NCBI GenBank assembly: GCA_963778675.1
Contig: CAVZVI010000011.1
Coordinates: 124,001-188,000 of the forward strand
Length of the DNA: 64,000 nt
Source: CAWCDJ01 sp963778675
Lineage (GTDB): Bacteria; Acidobacteriota; Terriglobia; Bryobacterales; Bryobacteraceae
Reading direction: 5' to 3'
Part shown: positions 52,518-62,335 of the stretch, one piece after another
Layout: the number at the start of each line of letters is the position of its first letter
How positions within the stretch are numbered: the first letter of the stretch is position 1
Made by a program: the position numbers and the translations under genes
The notes under the pieces: generated by a model
The model's input: the letters and a program-made list of their open reading frames with translations, nothing else
Database searches by the model: none
Told to the model about the DNA's origin: nothing

Positions 52518-54897
52518 GTCGAAAGATCTGCTGTGGGTCTGGCGGTGGCTGCGCAGGAATCCTCTCTTCGCCGCGGTGGTGACGGCAATTCTGGCGCTGG
52601 GGATCGGGGCCAATACGGCGGTGTTCAGCATTGTCGACGCCGTCCTGCTGCGGCCGCTCCCTTATGAATCCTCGCTGCGGCTGGTGCGCGTGACGGAGAC
52701 CAGCACGAAGCGGCCGCAGTCCCCGATCCCGGCCACCGATTACCTGCGGTGGCGGGATCGCACGGACCTCTTCGAAGAGACCGTGCCTTATCTCAAAGAC
52801 TGGGTCACGCTCACCGGCGGCGGGGAGCCCGACCAGGTGATCGCAATGCGCACGTCGGGCGCTCTCTTTCCGTTGTTGGGCGTGCGGGCGCGCCTCGGCC
52901 GGACTCTGGTGGCGTCGGACGACGATCCGGGCGCCGCGAACGTCACCGTGCTCAGCGACCGGTTGTGGCAGCGGCGCTTTCATGGCGATCCGGCAGTGGT
53001 CGGGCGCTCGATCACGATATCGGACACGGCCTACACGATCGCCGGAGTGATGCCGCCCGAATTCGAGTTCGAGTATCCCAATATCGAGCTCTGGACGCCG
53101 CTGCGGGTCGTCCCGACCACACCCTGGTTTTCCGTGGCGGCACTGCTCCGGCCCGGAGTCTCGGCGGCACGCGCGCAAAGCGCGCTTGCGGTGGTGGCGC
53201 AACAGATCGAGCGGGAAGACCCGCAGCAGAAAGCGGGGCTGCGATTCGAGGTTTCGCGCTGGGCCGAAACGCCGGATCGAAACTACGAGCTGACGCTGGT
53301 CCTGGTGCTCGCCGCGGTGGGACTGGTGCTGCTGATCGCCGCCGCGGACGCCGGCGGTCTTCTGCTGAGCCGCGCCGTCGAACGTCAGAGGGAGATCGCC
53401 ATCCGCGCGTCGCTGGGCGCGGGATTCTGGCGGATAGCGCGTCAACTGCTGGCCGAGAGCCTGCTGCTGTCACTACTCGGCAGCGCGAGCGGTATTGCCT
53501 TGGCGCACTTCCTGCTGCGCTTTCTGCTGAGCCGGCTGGCGGCCCTGCCCATCGTGCTGCCTCATCTGCAAAGGGTGGGGCTGAATGGAAGAGTGCTGCT
53601 GTTCAGTACGGCGCTCTGTCTTCTGCTGGCGGTGTTGTGCGGCATCGCGCCGGTGCTGCTCGCGGCCAGGACCGATCTGCAAGCGGTGTTGCGCGGCGGG
53701 ACGGCCGGGGCCGGCCGCCGGGGATCGACGCGCCTGTTTTCGGCGCTGATCGCCTGCGAGGCGGCGTTCGCTTTCCTGTTGATGGTAGGTTCGGGCCTGA
53801 TGATTCGCAGCCTGATCCGGCTGGAGCAGGAAGACCACGGCTTCCGTCCGGACCACGTCCTGACGCTGCGAGTGCCGGTGGGCACGCTCACGCAGCCGAG
53901 GCCAACCGGCAAGTACGACACCCGGCAGCGGCAGATCGCATATTTTCACGAACTGCTGGAGCGGGTAGCGAAGACGCCGGGAATCCAGGCCGTCGGAATC
54001 GTGAACAATCTGCCGCTGTCGGGAGTCAACACCTCGCTTGCGTTACCAGTGCCGGACGGGACGTCTGCGCGGACCGTCAGCCCCGGATATTTCGCCGCGA
54101 TGGGGATTCCGCTGCTCGCAGGCCGCGCGTTTTCGGACGAAGATCGGCAGGGGTCGCCGGCTGTGGCGATCATCAACCAGTACCTGGCGCGGCAACTGTT
54201 CGCGAACCGGAGCCCGCTGGGGTTGCCGCTTCCTGGAGAATCCGGCCGCCCGGGAACGACGGTCGTGGGCGTCGTAAAGGACACGTCGCAGGCGCGATAT
54301 GATGTTCCGGCGAGAGGCGAGATCTACCTGCCGATCCGCCAGTTCGTATTTGCCGCGTTCATGGCGACGATTGTAGTGCGGACGCCGGGGGACCCGCTTT
54401 CCGTTGCCGCCGCGCTGCAGAAGGAAGTGTGGGCGGTGGATCCGAACCAGCCGGTCGTGAAGGTGGAAACGATGGACGACGTGATCGCGGATTCCATCTG
54501 GCGGCCGCGCTTTTCCGCGTGGATCTTCACGGTGCTGGGCGTGCTGGCGGTGCTGCTGACCTCGGCGGGAGTGTACAGCGTGGTGGCCTACACCACGACG
54601 CTGCGCGCGCGCGAAGTGGGAATCCGCATGGCACTGGGCGCTGGGCCCCGGCAGGTGGTTTCCGTGATCGTACGTGGCGCGCTGCTGCCCCTGAGCCTGG
54701 GACTGGCCGTCAGCGTGGCGGCGGCGATGGCCCTGTCGCGGCTGCTCGACAGCCTGCTGTATGGAGTCGGAAGCCATGATCCGGTGACGTTCGCCGGTGC
54801 GGCGGCGCTCCTGCTGACAATCGGCGCCGCCGCGAGTGCGCGCCCGGCGTGGCGCGCGGCAGTCAGCGATCCGGTGAAGGCGCTGCGGATCGAGTAG
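52516..54897 (+). CDS. ABC transporter permease of the ADOP type (FtsX/MacB_PCD)
   Basis: 793 residues. The start WVWRWLRRNPLFAAVVTAILALGIGANTAVFSIVDAVLLRPLPY is the signature of the acidobacterial duplicated orphan permeases. Two repeats each contain a MacB-like periplasmic domain and three membrane helices (VLAAVGLVLLIAAADAGGLL, and SAWIFTVLGVLAVLLTSAGVYSVVAYTTTL near the end). No ATP-binding subunit is adjacent, as usual for this group. Function is thought to be mechanotransmission or export of small molecules, mostly untested. Confidence 0.88.
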   Translation: MSKDLLWVWRWLRRNPLFAAVVTAILALGIGANTAVFSIVDAVLLRPLPYESSLRLVRVTETSTKRPQSPIPATDYLRWRDRTDLFEETVPYLKDWVTLTGGGEPDQVIAMRTSGALFPLLGVRARLGRTLVASDDDPGAANVTVLSDRLWQRRFHGDPAVVGRSITISDTAYTIAGVMPPEFEFEYPNIELWTPLRVVPTTPWFSVAALLRPGVSAARAQSALAVVAQQIEREDPQQKAGLRFEVSRWAETPDRNYELTLVLVLAAVGLVLLIAAADAGGLLLSRAVERQREIAIRASLGAGFWRIARQLLAESLLLSLLGSASGIALAHFLLRFLLSRLAALPIVLPHLQRVGLNGRVLLFSTALCLLLAVLCGIAPVLLAARTDLQAVLRGGTAGAGRRGSTRLFSALIACEAAFAFLLMVGSGLMIRSLIRLEQEDHGFRPDHVLTLRVPVGTLTQPRPTGKYDTRQRQIAYFHELLERVAKTPGIQAVGIVNNLPLSGVNTSLALPVPDGTSARTVSPGYFAAMGIPLLAGRAFSDEDRQGSPAVAIINQYLARQLFANRSPLGLPLPGESGRPGTTVVGVVKDTSQARYDVPARGEIYLPIRQFVFAAFMATIVVRTPGDPLSVAAALQKEVWAVDPNQPVVKVETMDDVIADSIWRPRFSAWIFTVLGVLAVLLTSAGVYSVVAYTTTLRAREVGIRMALGAGPRQVVSVIVRGALLPLSLGLAVSVAAAMALSRLLDSLLYGVGSHDPVTFAGAAALLLTIGAAASARPAWRAAVSDPVKALRIE

Positions 54898-54978
54898 AAC
54901 CTGGTCTTCCGAAAGGAGATTCCGTTTTGAATCCGGCATCCACGCGACCTCGGGTGAACTTACCAGCGTAGCGCTAGA

Positions 54979-56514
54979 ATGAGCGTGCGGAGGAAAGCCG
55001 CTTTGCGCGCACTTTTCTGGTTGGTCGCCGCCGCCGCAGCGGCACAAACGCCGACGGTTCGTGTCACGACCCGGCTGGTGGATGTGAGTGTCATTGCCCG
55101 TGATGCGAAAGGTCCGGTGGCCGATCTGGCGGCGGACGATTTCGCGGTCTTCGATAACGGGGTGGAACGAAAGATCGCCTTCTTCTCGATCCAAAAAGTG
55201 GAGCCGCCCCCGAAGCGCCTGGCGCCGCCCAGTCCCCACGTGTTCACCAACCGCGCGGACCTGCGTACCGATGCGGCCAGCCGGCTGACGGTAATCCTGA
55301 TCGACGGGCTGAACACCGAGTTCGAGTCGCAGGCGGCAGCCCGGCAGCAGTTGCTGAAATTCATTCACGAGATTCAGCCGCGCGACCGCATGGCGATCTA
55401 TGCCATGGGCGACCGTCTGCGGAAAATCCAGGACTTCACCAACGACATCGATCAACTGGCCGCGGCCGTGGAGCATTACACGCCGAACCTGAGGCTTTCA
55501 CCGGATTCTCCGGCGCCCCTGGGAGTGCGCAGCGCCGGCGGCGAATATGCCGCCGCGGCCGATGCCACCATCAAGGCCACGATGGACTATTACCGCGCCC
55601 TCTCCACCCACGACCTGGTGAAGGATCTGGCGGACGAGATGGCGCGGATTCCCGGCCGCAAGAGCCTGATCTGGCTCTCATCGGGTTTTCCGCTCGAGTA
55701 CCGGGTGCCGGGCCCCGGCCGGGAGGAACCCGTCCGGTTCGATCCCGTGACGAACCGTTTGGGACGGGCGCTGGCGAAGGGCGACCTGGCGGTTTATCCG
55801 GTCGATACACGCGGGTTGTCCCTGTCCGGAGGAGCGAGCGAGCAGGAGCGCCACTATGGGATGGATCTGATCGCCCGGCTTACCGGTGGGCGCGCGTTTT
55901 ATGACCGGAATGACACCGCGGGGGAAATCCGCGAGGCAATGGACGACGCCCGGGTTACCTACACCCTGGGCTTCTATCCGGATTCCGCCGGACAGGACGG
56001 CAACTATCACCGGCTGCAAATTGAGGTCCGGCGGAAGGGGATCGATCTGCAGTACCGCGGCGGGTACCTGGCGGCGGACGCGCAGATTCCAGCCTCCGAA
56101 CGCGACGGCCGGACGGAGATCCGGGACGCGCTTTGGAGTCCGATCGATGCCACCGGGATCGCAGTGACGGTGCGGCTGGAAAAGCCCGATCCGAAACACT
56201 CCGAGGGGCTGCGGATGACCATCGCGATTCCGGGACGGGACCTTTCGCTCGAGCCGCAGGGAGGCGGCTGGCTGGGAACGCTCGACCTGGTGGTGGCGCA
56301 GCGGGCGGCGGACGGGCGGGACCTGATGACCGTAGGGGAAGCGGTGCAGGTAAATCCCAACCGCCAGCGCTACGAAACCCTGCTGCGGGACGGTCTGCTG
56401 TTGCGGAGAGAGATCCGCCTGGCCCCGGGCGCCTCACGGTTACGGGTGGTGGTGTACGACCGCGGTTCGGGACGCTTGGGATCGCTGGATTTCCCGGCGG
56501 CCGCTCCGCTTTGA
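54979..56514 (+). CDS. secreted VWFA-related protein (acidobacterial type, TIGR03436-like)
   Basis: 511 residues with a signal peptide (ALFWLVAAAAAAQTP). The sequence VRVTTRLVDVSVIARDAKGPVADLAADDFAVFDNG is the hallmark of the acidobacterial VWFA-related family. The A domain runs TVILIDGLNTEF through GRKSLIWLSSGFPLEYR; the metal site is degenerate (IDGLNTE where D-x-S-x-S would be expected). A C-terminal beta domain completes it. Such proteins are numerous and near-specific to Acidobacteriota; their role is unknown. It lies downstream of the ADOP permease with an 81-base gap. Confidence 0.87.
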   Translation: MSVRRKAALRALFWLVAAAAAAQTPTVRVTTRLVDVSVIARDAKGPVADLAADDFAVFDNGVERKIAFFSIQKVEPPPKRLAPPSPHVFTNRADLRTDAASRLTVILIDGLNTEFESQAAARQQLLKFIHEIQPRDRMAIYAMGDRLRKIQDFTNDIDQLAAAVEHYTPNLRLSPDSPAPLGVRSAGGEYAAAADATIKATMDYYRALSTHDLVKDLADEMARIPGRKSLIWLSSGFPLEYRVPGPGREEPVRFDPVTNRLGRALAKGDLAVYPVDTRGLSLSGGASEQERHYGMDLIARLTGGRAFYDRNDTAGEIREAMDDARVTYTLGFYPDSAGQDGNYHRLQIEVRRKGIDLQYRGGYLAADAQIPASERDGRTEIRDALWSPIDATGIAVTVRLEKPDPKHSEGLRMTIAIPGRDLSLEPQGGGWLGTLDLVVAQRAADGRDLMTVGEAVQVNPNRQRYETLLRDGLLLRREIRLAPGASRLRVVVYDRGSGRLGSLDFPAAAPL

Positions 56515-56560
56515 GCGGATGTTCACCCAGCGGTGGGTGAGCCAAATTCCGCCTTTTGCC

Positions 56561-56618
56561 TAATATTGACCGGAATAGTCCAAATAATGCGGTCTTTGGA
56601 TTGTGGCACTTAAAGTGC
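56561..56618. promoter_or_regulatory. candidate operator sites of the Rrf2-family regulator gene
   Basis: Two symmetric elements lie 36-95 bases before the regulator ATG. A perfect 13-bp palindrome reads GCACTT-A-AAGTGC (56606-56618). An imperfect inverted repeat sits at 56561-56587, with TTGAC (left) and GTCCAA (right) around a GGAATA centre, resembling the type used by IscR-like proteins. Either could be an autoregulatory site. Confidence 0.45.
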
Positions 56619-56654
56619 ATTAAACAAAACGGACAAAGGACTCCGATATAAGCC

Positions 56655-57110
56655 ATGCAACTGACCAGAGCTGCTGACTACGCGGTGCGGGTGATGATCC
56701 ACCTGGCGGGGTTACCTCCAGGGACGCGGGCAAGCCGGGCCCAGCTGGCAGAGGCAGCCGACTGTCCGGAGCAGTTCCTCTCCAAGGTTCTGCAAAGCCT
56801 GACCCGGACCGGGCTGGTGGTCTCTTATCGTGGGAATACGGGCGGATTCGTCCTGCCGGAATCGAAAACCAACGTGTCGGTCCTGGAAATCGTGGAGGCC
56901 GTGGAGGGGCCGGTGCGTCTGAATGTCTGCCTGACTTCCGAGCGCGCCTGCGCGCGGCAGTCCTGGTGCCCCGCGCACATGGTGTGGACGAGGGCGCAGG
57001 AGGCCATGGTTAACGTCCTGCAGAACACGACCGTTGCCGAACTCGCGTCGCAGGTGCCGCTGCCGCGGACGGTGAGCAATCCACCGATTGAATTCCCGAA
57101 ATGGAACTAA
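56655..57110 (+). CDS. Rrf2-family transcriptional regulator with three cysteines
   Basis: 151 residues. The winged helix QLTRAADYAVRVMIHLAG then CPEQFLSKVLQSLTRTGLVVSYRG is typical. Three cysteines (92, 99, 105) in NVCLTSERACARQSWCPAH give the C-x6-C-x5-C spacing, close to those that hold [2Fe-2S] or [4Fe-4S] clusters in IscR and NsrR. It probably senses nitric oxide, iron-sulfur status or oxygen. No isc genes are adjacent. Its 3' end overlaps the convergent acyltransferase by 4 bases. Confidence 0.87.
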   Translation: MQLTRAADYAVRVMIHLAGLPPGTRASRAQLAEAADCPEQFLSKVLQSLTRTGLVVSYRGNTGGFVLPESKTNVSVLEIVEAVEGPVRLNVCLTSERACARQSWCPAHMVWTRAQEAMVNVLQNTTVAELASQVPLPRTVSNPPIEFPKWN

Positions 57111-58165
57111 GCCGCCACCAGTTCGGCGGCGGGCCGAAGTTTCGCGGCACGGTGCGCCTTCCAGCGAAGCCAGGCGACTGAGAGAACCAGCATCAGCGCC
57201 GTTACGGCGCCGGTGGCGAGCCAGGTCCCGGTGATGCCGAGCGACCGTTTGAGCGGTTCGGCAAGCTGTCCGTAGACCAGCACCACGTGCACCCAGTAGA
57301 CCATCAGTGAATTCTTGCCGAGGACCTGAATCCAGCTCCAGCGCGGGGCGGCGGTAAAGCTGGTCCAGAGATAGGCGCCGGCCAGGATCAACAGCATCAC
57401 ACCCGTTCGGATAAGAATCAGGGCGGGGCTGGTGGTCCAGAAGTTCGATTGGGGATAGATGGAATACGGCAGGTTCGAAAAGTACTGGCTGCCGAAGACG
57501 AGGCCGAAACCGAGCAACACGCCCCACTGCATCAGGCGGTCGAAGCGTTCTTCGGCGGAGCGCTTCACGAGGGTGCCGGCAGCCAGCCCGAAGCCCGCAT
57601 AAGAAGCGCAGGGGAAGAACGCGAAGTGGCCGCGCCCGGAAGGCGTGAGGTATTCGCGCACGAGCACCGGAACCCCATCCCAGGGCAGGCTCGCGACCAA
57701 CGGCGCCGCCGCGGCGATGGCCAGGCCGAAGGCGGCGCCGAAGCGGGCGCGCCCGCGCCAGTCGAGCAGCGCGGCTACGGAGCAGGCCATCAAAGCCACA
57801 CCCATGCAGTTGAGGATGTCGACCTTGGTGATCTCGTGCCAGTCGGCGCGGGGCAGCGCCGCAGCCCAGTTGGAGAGGCGGAAGAGAAAGGCGATCCCCA
57901 GAATGTAGCCGGCGCGGCGCAGCGAGACCACCCAGCGGCGCAGGGGAAGCAATTCGCGGCGCTCCATGCTGTCCATCTGGAAGGCGAACGTCATCCCGGC
58001 CATGAACAGGAACAGGGGGGCCGCCATCCCGCCCACGAACTGGGAAAGGACGTAAGGGCCTCCGTCCCGCAAATCCATGCGGACCAGCGAATTGAACGTG
58101 TGGCACTGGATCATGATGAGCACCGCCAGCCCACGCATCCAGTCCAGAAAAGGGAATCGCTTCAC
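57107..58165 (-). CDS. multi-pass membrane acyltransferase (DUF1624/heparan-glucosaminide N-acetyltransferase-like)
   Basis: 352 residues with about ten predicted membrane helices. The N-terminus RFPFLDWMRGLAVLIMIQCHTFNSLV contains the family's conserved D-x-x-R-G and histidine (residue 22). Further segments (GGMAAPLFLFMAGMTFAF, DILNCMGVALMACSVAALLDW and VLGKNSLMVYWVHVVLVYG) fit DUF1624/acyltransferase-3-like proteins. The family transfers acetyl groups from the cytoplasm across the membrane onto glucosamine residues or other glycans. The substrate is unknown. Confidence 0.8.
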   Translation of the reverse strand: MKRFPFLDWMRGLAVLIMIQCHTFNSLVRMDLRDGGPYVLSQFVGGMAAPLFLFMAGMTFAFQMDSMERRELLPLRRWVVSLRRAGYILGIAFLFRLSNWAAALPRADWHEITKVDILNCMGVALMACSVAALLDWRGRARFGAAFGLAIAAAAPLVASLPWDGVPVLVREYLTPSGRGHFAFFPCASYAGFGLAAGTLVKRSAEERFDRLMQWGVLLGFGLVFGSQYFSNLPYSIYPQSNFWTTSPALILIRTGVMLLILAGAYLWTSFTAAPRWSWIQVLGKNSLMVYWVHVVLVYGQLAEPLKRSLGITGTWLATGAVTALMLVLSVAWLRWKAHRAAKLRPAAELVAA

Positions 58166-58204
58166 AAACGGGGAATTACCGAATCTCCACGATTATAGCC
58201 GATG

Positions 58205-58638
58205 TCAGGACTGTTCCAGTAGCTCGAGCAACTTCTCCTGGATGTCCTCCGCCGTGGGGTTGTCGGGGGCAATCACCAGGATGGTGTCGTCGCCGGCGAT
58301 GGTGCCGACGATCTGCGGCCAGCCTTCGCGGTCGAGTGCCACCGCCACGGAGTTGGCATGGCCGGGAGCGGTCTTGAGGATCACCAGGTTCTGCGCGCGC
58401 AGAACGTCCAGCAGGAACTCTGCGGCCAGCAGCCGGAAGCCCGGGCCCGATTCCTCCGGCGCCATCTCCTGGTAACCCTCGCGGGTCTTCACCAGGCGCA
58501 GGTCGCGCATGTCGCGCGACAGGGTCACCTGGGTGGCGGCGATGCCGTCGCGTTTGAGCTCCTGCGCCAGTTCTTCCTGCGTGAAGATCTTCTTGGAGCG
58601 GATCAGCTTCAGGATCTGGCCCTGACGATAGGTCTTGG

Positions 58639-58642
<4 letters not shown>
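58205..58642 (-). CDS. argR: arginine repressor
   Basis: 145 residues. The N-terminal winged helix (QGQILKLIRSKKIFTQEELAQELKRDGIAATQVTLSRDMRDLRLVK) binds ARG boxes, and the C-terminal domain (LKTAPGHANSVAVALDREGWPQIVGTIAGDDTILVIA) forms the arginine-binding hexamer. The ATG overlaps the argH stop (ATGA), so argR is the last gene of the operon that it presumably represses. ARG boxes are present upstream of argF. Confidence 0.94.
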
Positions 58643-60019
<1,377 letters not shown>

Positions 60020-60023
<4 letters not shown>

Positions 60024-61231
60024 TTGGCTTTCGCCGCCAGGGCGCGCACCTTGATGGGCAGTCCGATCAGGTTGATGAAGCCGAGCGCGTCCTTCTGGTC
60101 GTAGCTCGCGCCCATGGTGAAGCTGGCGATATCGAGCGAGTAGAGCGAGTGCGGGCGACTTGCGGCTGACGCGGCTCGATATTGCCCTTGTAGAGCCGCA
60201 GCGTGACTTCGCCGGTGGCGGTCTCGCTCACCTTTTCGAAGAAGGCGTCGAGCGCTTCGCGCAGCGGCGTGAACCAGAGGCCGTTGTACACCAGCTCGGC
60301 GTATTCGAGCGCGCGCTGCTGTTTGTAGTGCAGGGTGTTCTTATCGAGCGTCAGCGCTTCCAGCTCGCGGACGGCGAACATGATGAGCGTGCCGCCGGGG
60401 GTTTCGTAGCAGCCGCGCGACTTCATGCCGACGAAGCGGTTTTCGACCAGGTCGATGCGGCCGACGCCGTGTTCGGCGCCGATGGCGTTGAGGGTCTCGA
60501 GCAGTTCGAAGGCTTTCATGCGCTTTCCGTTGACCGAGACGGGCACGCCCTTTTCGAACCCGATGGTGACTTCGCCGGGCTTGTCGGGCGCCTCGGCCGG
60601 GCTCTTGGTGAGCATCCAGATTTCGTCCGGTGCGGCGTTGGCCGGGTCTTCGAGCGCGCCGCCCTCGTGCGAGATGTGCCAGATGTTGCGGTCGCGGCTG
60701 TAGATCTTGGTGGTGGATGCGGAGATGGGGACTTTGTGCGCGCGGGCGTACTCGATGGCGTCTTCGCGCGAGACGATGGTCCACTCGCGCCAGGGCGCGA
60801 TCACCTGAAGCTGCGGCGCCAGAGCCTTGTAGGTCAGCTCGAAGCGCACCTGGTCGTTGCCCTTCCCGGTGCAGCCGTGGGCCAGCGCGTCGCAGCCGGT
60901 GGCGAGAGCCACTTCCACCTGCTTCTTGGCGAGCAGCGGACGCGCGATCGAGGTGCCCGAGCAGGTACTTATGCTCGTAGACGCCGCCGGAACGCACCAG
61001 CTTCCAGAGATACTCGGAGACGAACTCCTCGCGCAAGTCCTCGATGTGCACTTCGGAGGCGCCGGTCTTGCGGGCCTTCTCTTCGAGGCCGGTCAGCTCG
61101 TCGCCGCCCTGGCCGATATCGCCGCACACCGCGACGACTTCGCAGCCGTAGTTTTCCTTCAGCCACGGAATGATGACAGAAGTATCCAGCCCGCCGGAGT
61201 AGGCGAGAGCCACTTTCTTTGGTTTGGTCAT
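60020..61231 (-). CDS. argG: argininosuccinate synthase, frameshifted in this sequence
   Basis: ATP-dependent condensation of citrulline and aspartate. The N-terminal P-loop-like motif LAYSGGLDTSVIIPWL, CGDIGQGG, GCTGKGNDQVRFELTY and GSARC-like later parts are visible, split over three frames. Single-base insertions near 60957, 60171 and 60154 are needed; correction gives a 1,209-base frame (402 residues), the usual ArgG length. Restored junctions include KYLLGTSIARPLLAKKQVEVA. It starts 34 bases after the argF stop, and its TGA overlaps the argH ATG. Confidence 0.87.
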
Positions 61232-61265
61232 AAAGTCTTACGGTAGCAGAGCGGTAATCTTGTTC

Positions 61266-62223
61266 TCACGATCGCGGCTCGGCGAGGAGCATCAGCAGCA
61301 GCGCTTTCTGCGCGTGCAGACGGTTTTCGGCCTGGTCGAACACGACCGAGCGCGGGTGCTCCATGATCGAATCGCTCACTTCTTCCCCGCGCTTGGCGGG
61401 AAGGCAGTGCATGAACACGGCTTCGGGGCGCGCCAGGGCGAAGAGGTTCTCGTTCACCTGGTAGTCGCGGAAGGCCTTCTTGCGCTTCACGGCTTCCTGC
61501 TCCTGGCCCATGCGACGCCCAGACGTCCGTATAGACCGCATCGGCCCTCACCAGGGCCGGCGTCGGATCGTGGGTGATGAGGAGCGTCGCGCCGGAGACC
61601 GCCGCCAGTCCCTCGGCCTGCGCAACCACTTCGGGAGTCGGATTGTAGCCTTCCGGGCAGGCCAGGGCGAAATCCATGCCCAGCCGCAGGGCCGTCAGCA
61701 TCAGCGATTGCGCCACGTTGTTGCCGTCCCCGACAAACGCCAGCTTCAGCCCTTGCAACTCGCCGAACCGCTCGCGGATGGTCTGAATATCGGCCAGCGC
61801 CTGGCAGGGATGCCAGGCGTCGCTGAGCGCGTTGATCACCGGCACCGCCGACCACTGCGCGAGATCCTCCACGGTGGACTGGGCAAACACCCGCGCCACA
61901 ATGCCGTTAACCCAGCGGTCCAGGTTCCGGGCGACGTCTTTCAACGGTTCGCGCACCCCAATAGGACCCTCGATGAAAACCGAACTGCCGCCCAGTTGCG
62001 CCATCGCAATCTCGAAGGTCAGCCGGGTGCGAAGCGAGGGCTTCTCGAACAACAGGGCGATCGACTTGCCTGCCAGAACCTGGCCGTACTCTCTCGGGGA
62101 ATTCTTGACTTCCGCCGCAAGGTCCAGCAGGTAAAGGAGTTCGTCGTCGGTGAGGTCGAGATCGCGCAGCAGGTCGCTGGCGGAAGCTCTCAGGATCTGG
62201 TTCGGATTCATGACTGTATCCAT
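61266..62223 (-). CDS. argF: ornithine carbamoyltransferase, frameshifted in this sequence
   Basis: First gene of the arginine operon: carbamoyl phosphate plus ornithine to citrulline. Family motifs are FEKPSLRTRLTFEIAMAQLGG (carbamoyl phosphate site), WSAVPVINALSDAWHPCQALAD and, after the break, FMHCLPAKRGEEVSDSI. One inserted base at about 61512 shifts the frame at VYTDVWASMGQEQEA. Correction gives a 957-base frame (318 residues). The start at 62223 could also be the ATG four codons later. ARG boxes precede it. Confidence 0.9.
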
Positions 62224-62237
62224 GCAAAGCGCCTCAC

Positions 62238-62271
62238 TGAATGTTTATTCACCAAGATGAATGATTACACA
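62238..62271. promoter_or_regulatory. tandem ARG boxes upstream of argF
   Basis: TGAATGTTTATTCA (62238-62251) is a perfect ARG-box core with arms TGAAT and ATTCA. A weaker copy, TGAATGATTACACA, starts 20 bases later at 62258, the spacing expected for a pair of 18-bp boxes. On the minus strand a TTGAAT hexamer (62284-62289) and an AT-rich stretch near 62262 could be the -35 and -10 boxes, so bound ArgR would cover the promoter of argFGHR. Confidence 0.82.
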
Positions 62272-62335
62272 ATGAGGCAGAGAATTCAAGCCGGCCTAAC
62301 CTACCTTGCCACCGGCCGTCAAACGGAAACAGACC

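Noticed and set aside
54927..54971. 14-codon TTG frame behind a strong AAAGGAG sequence between the ADOP and VWFA genes
   Set aside because: It is too short to judge, has a non-ATG start and no conservation evidence; it may be a remnant or chance.
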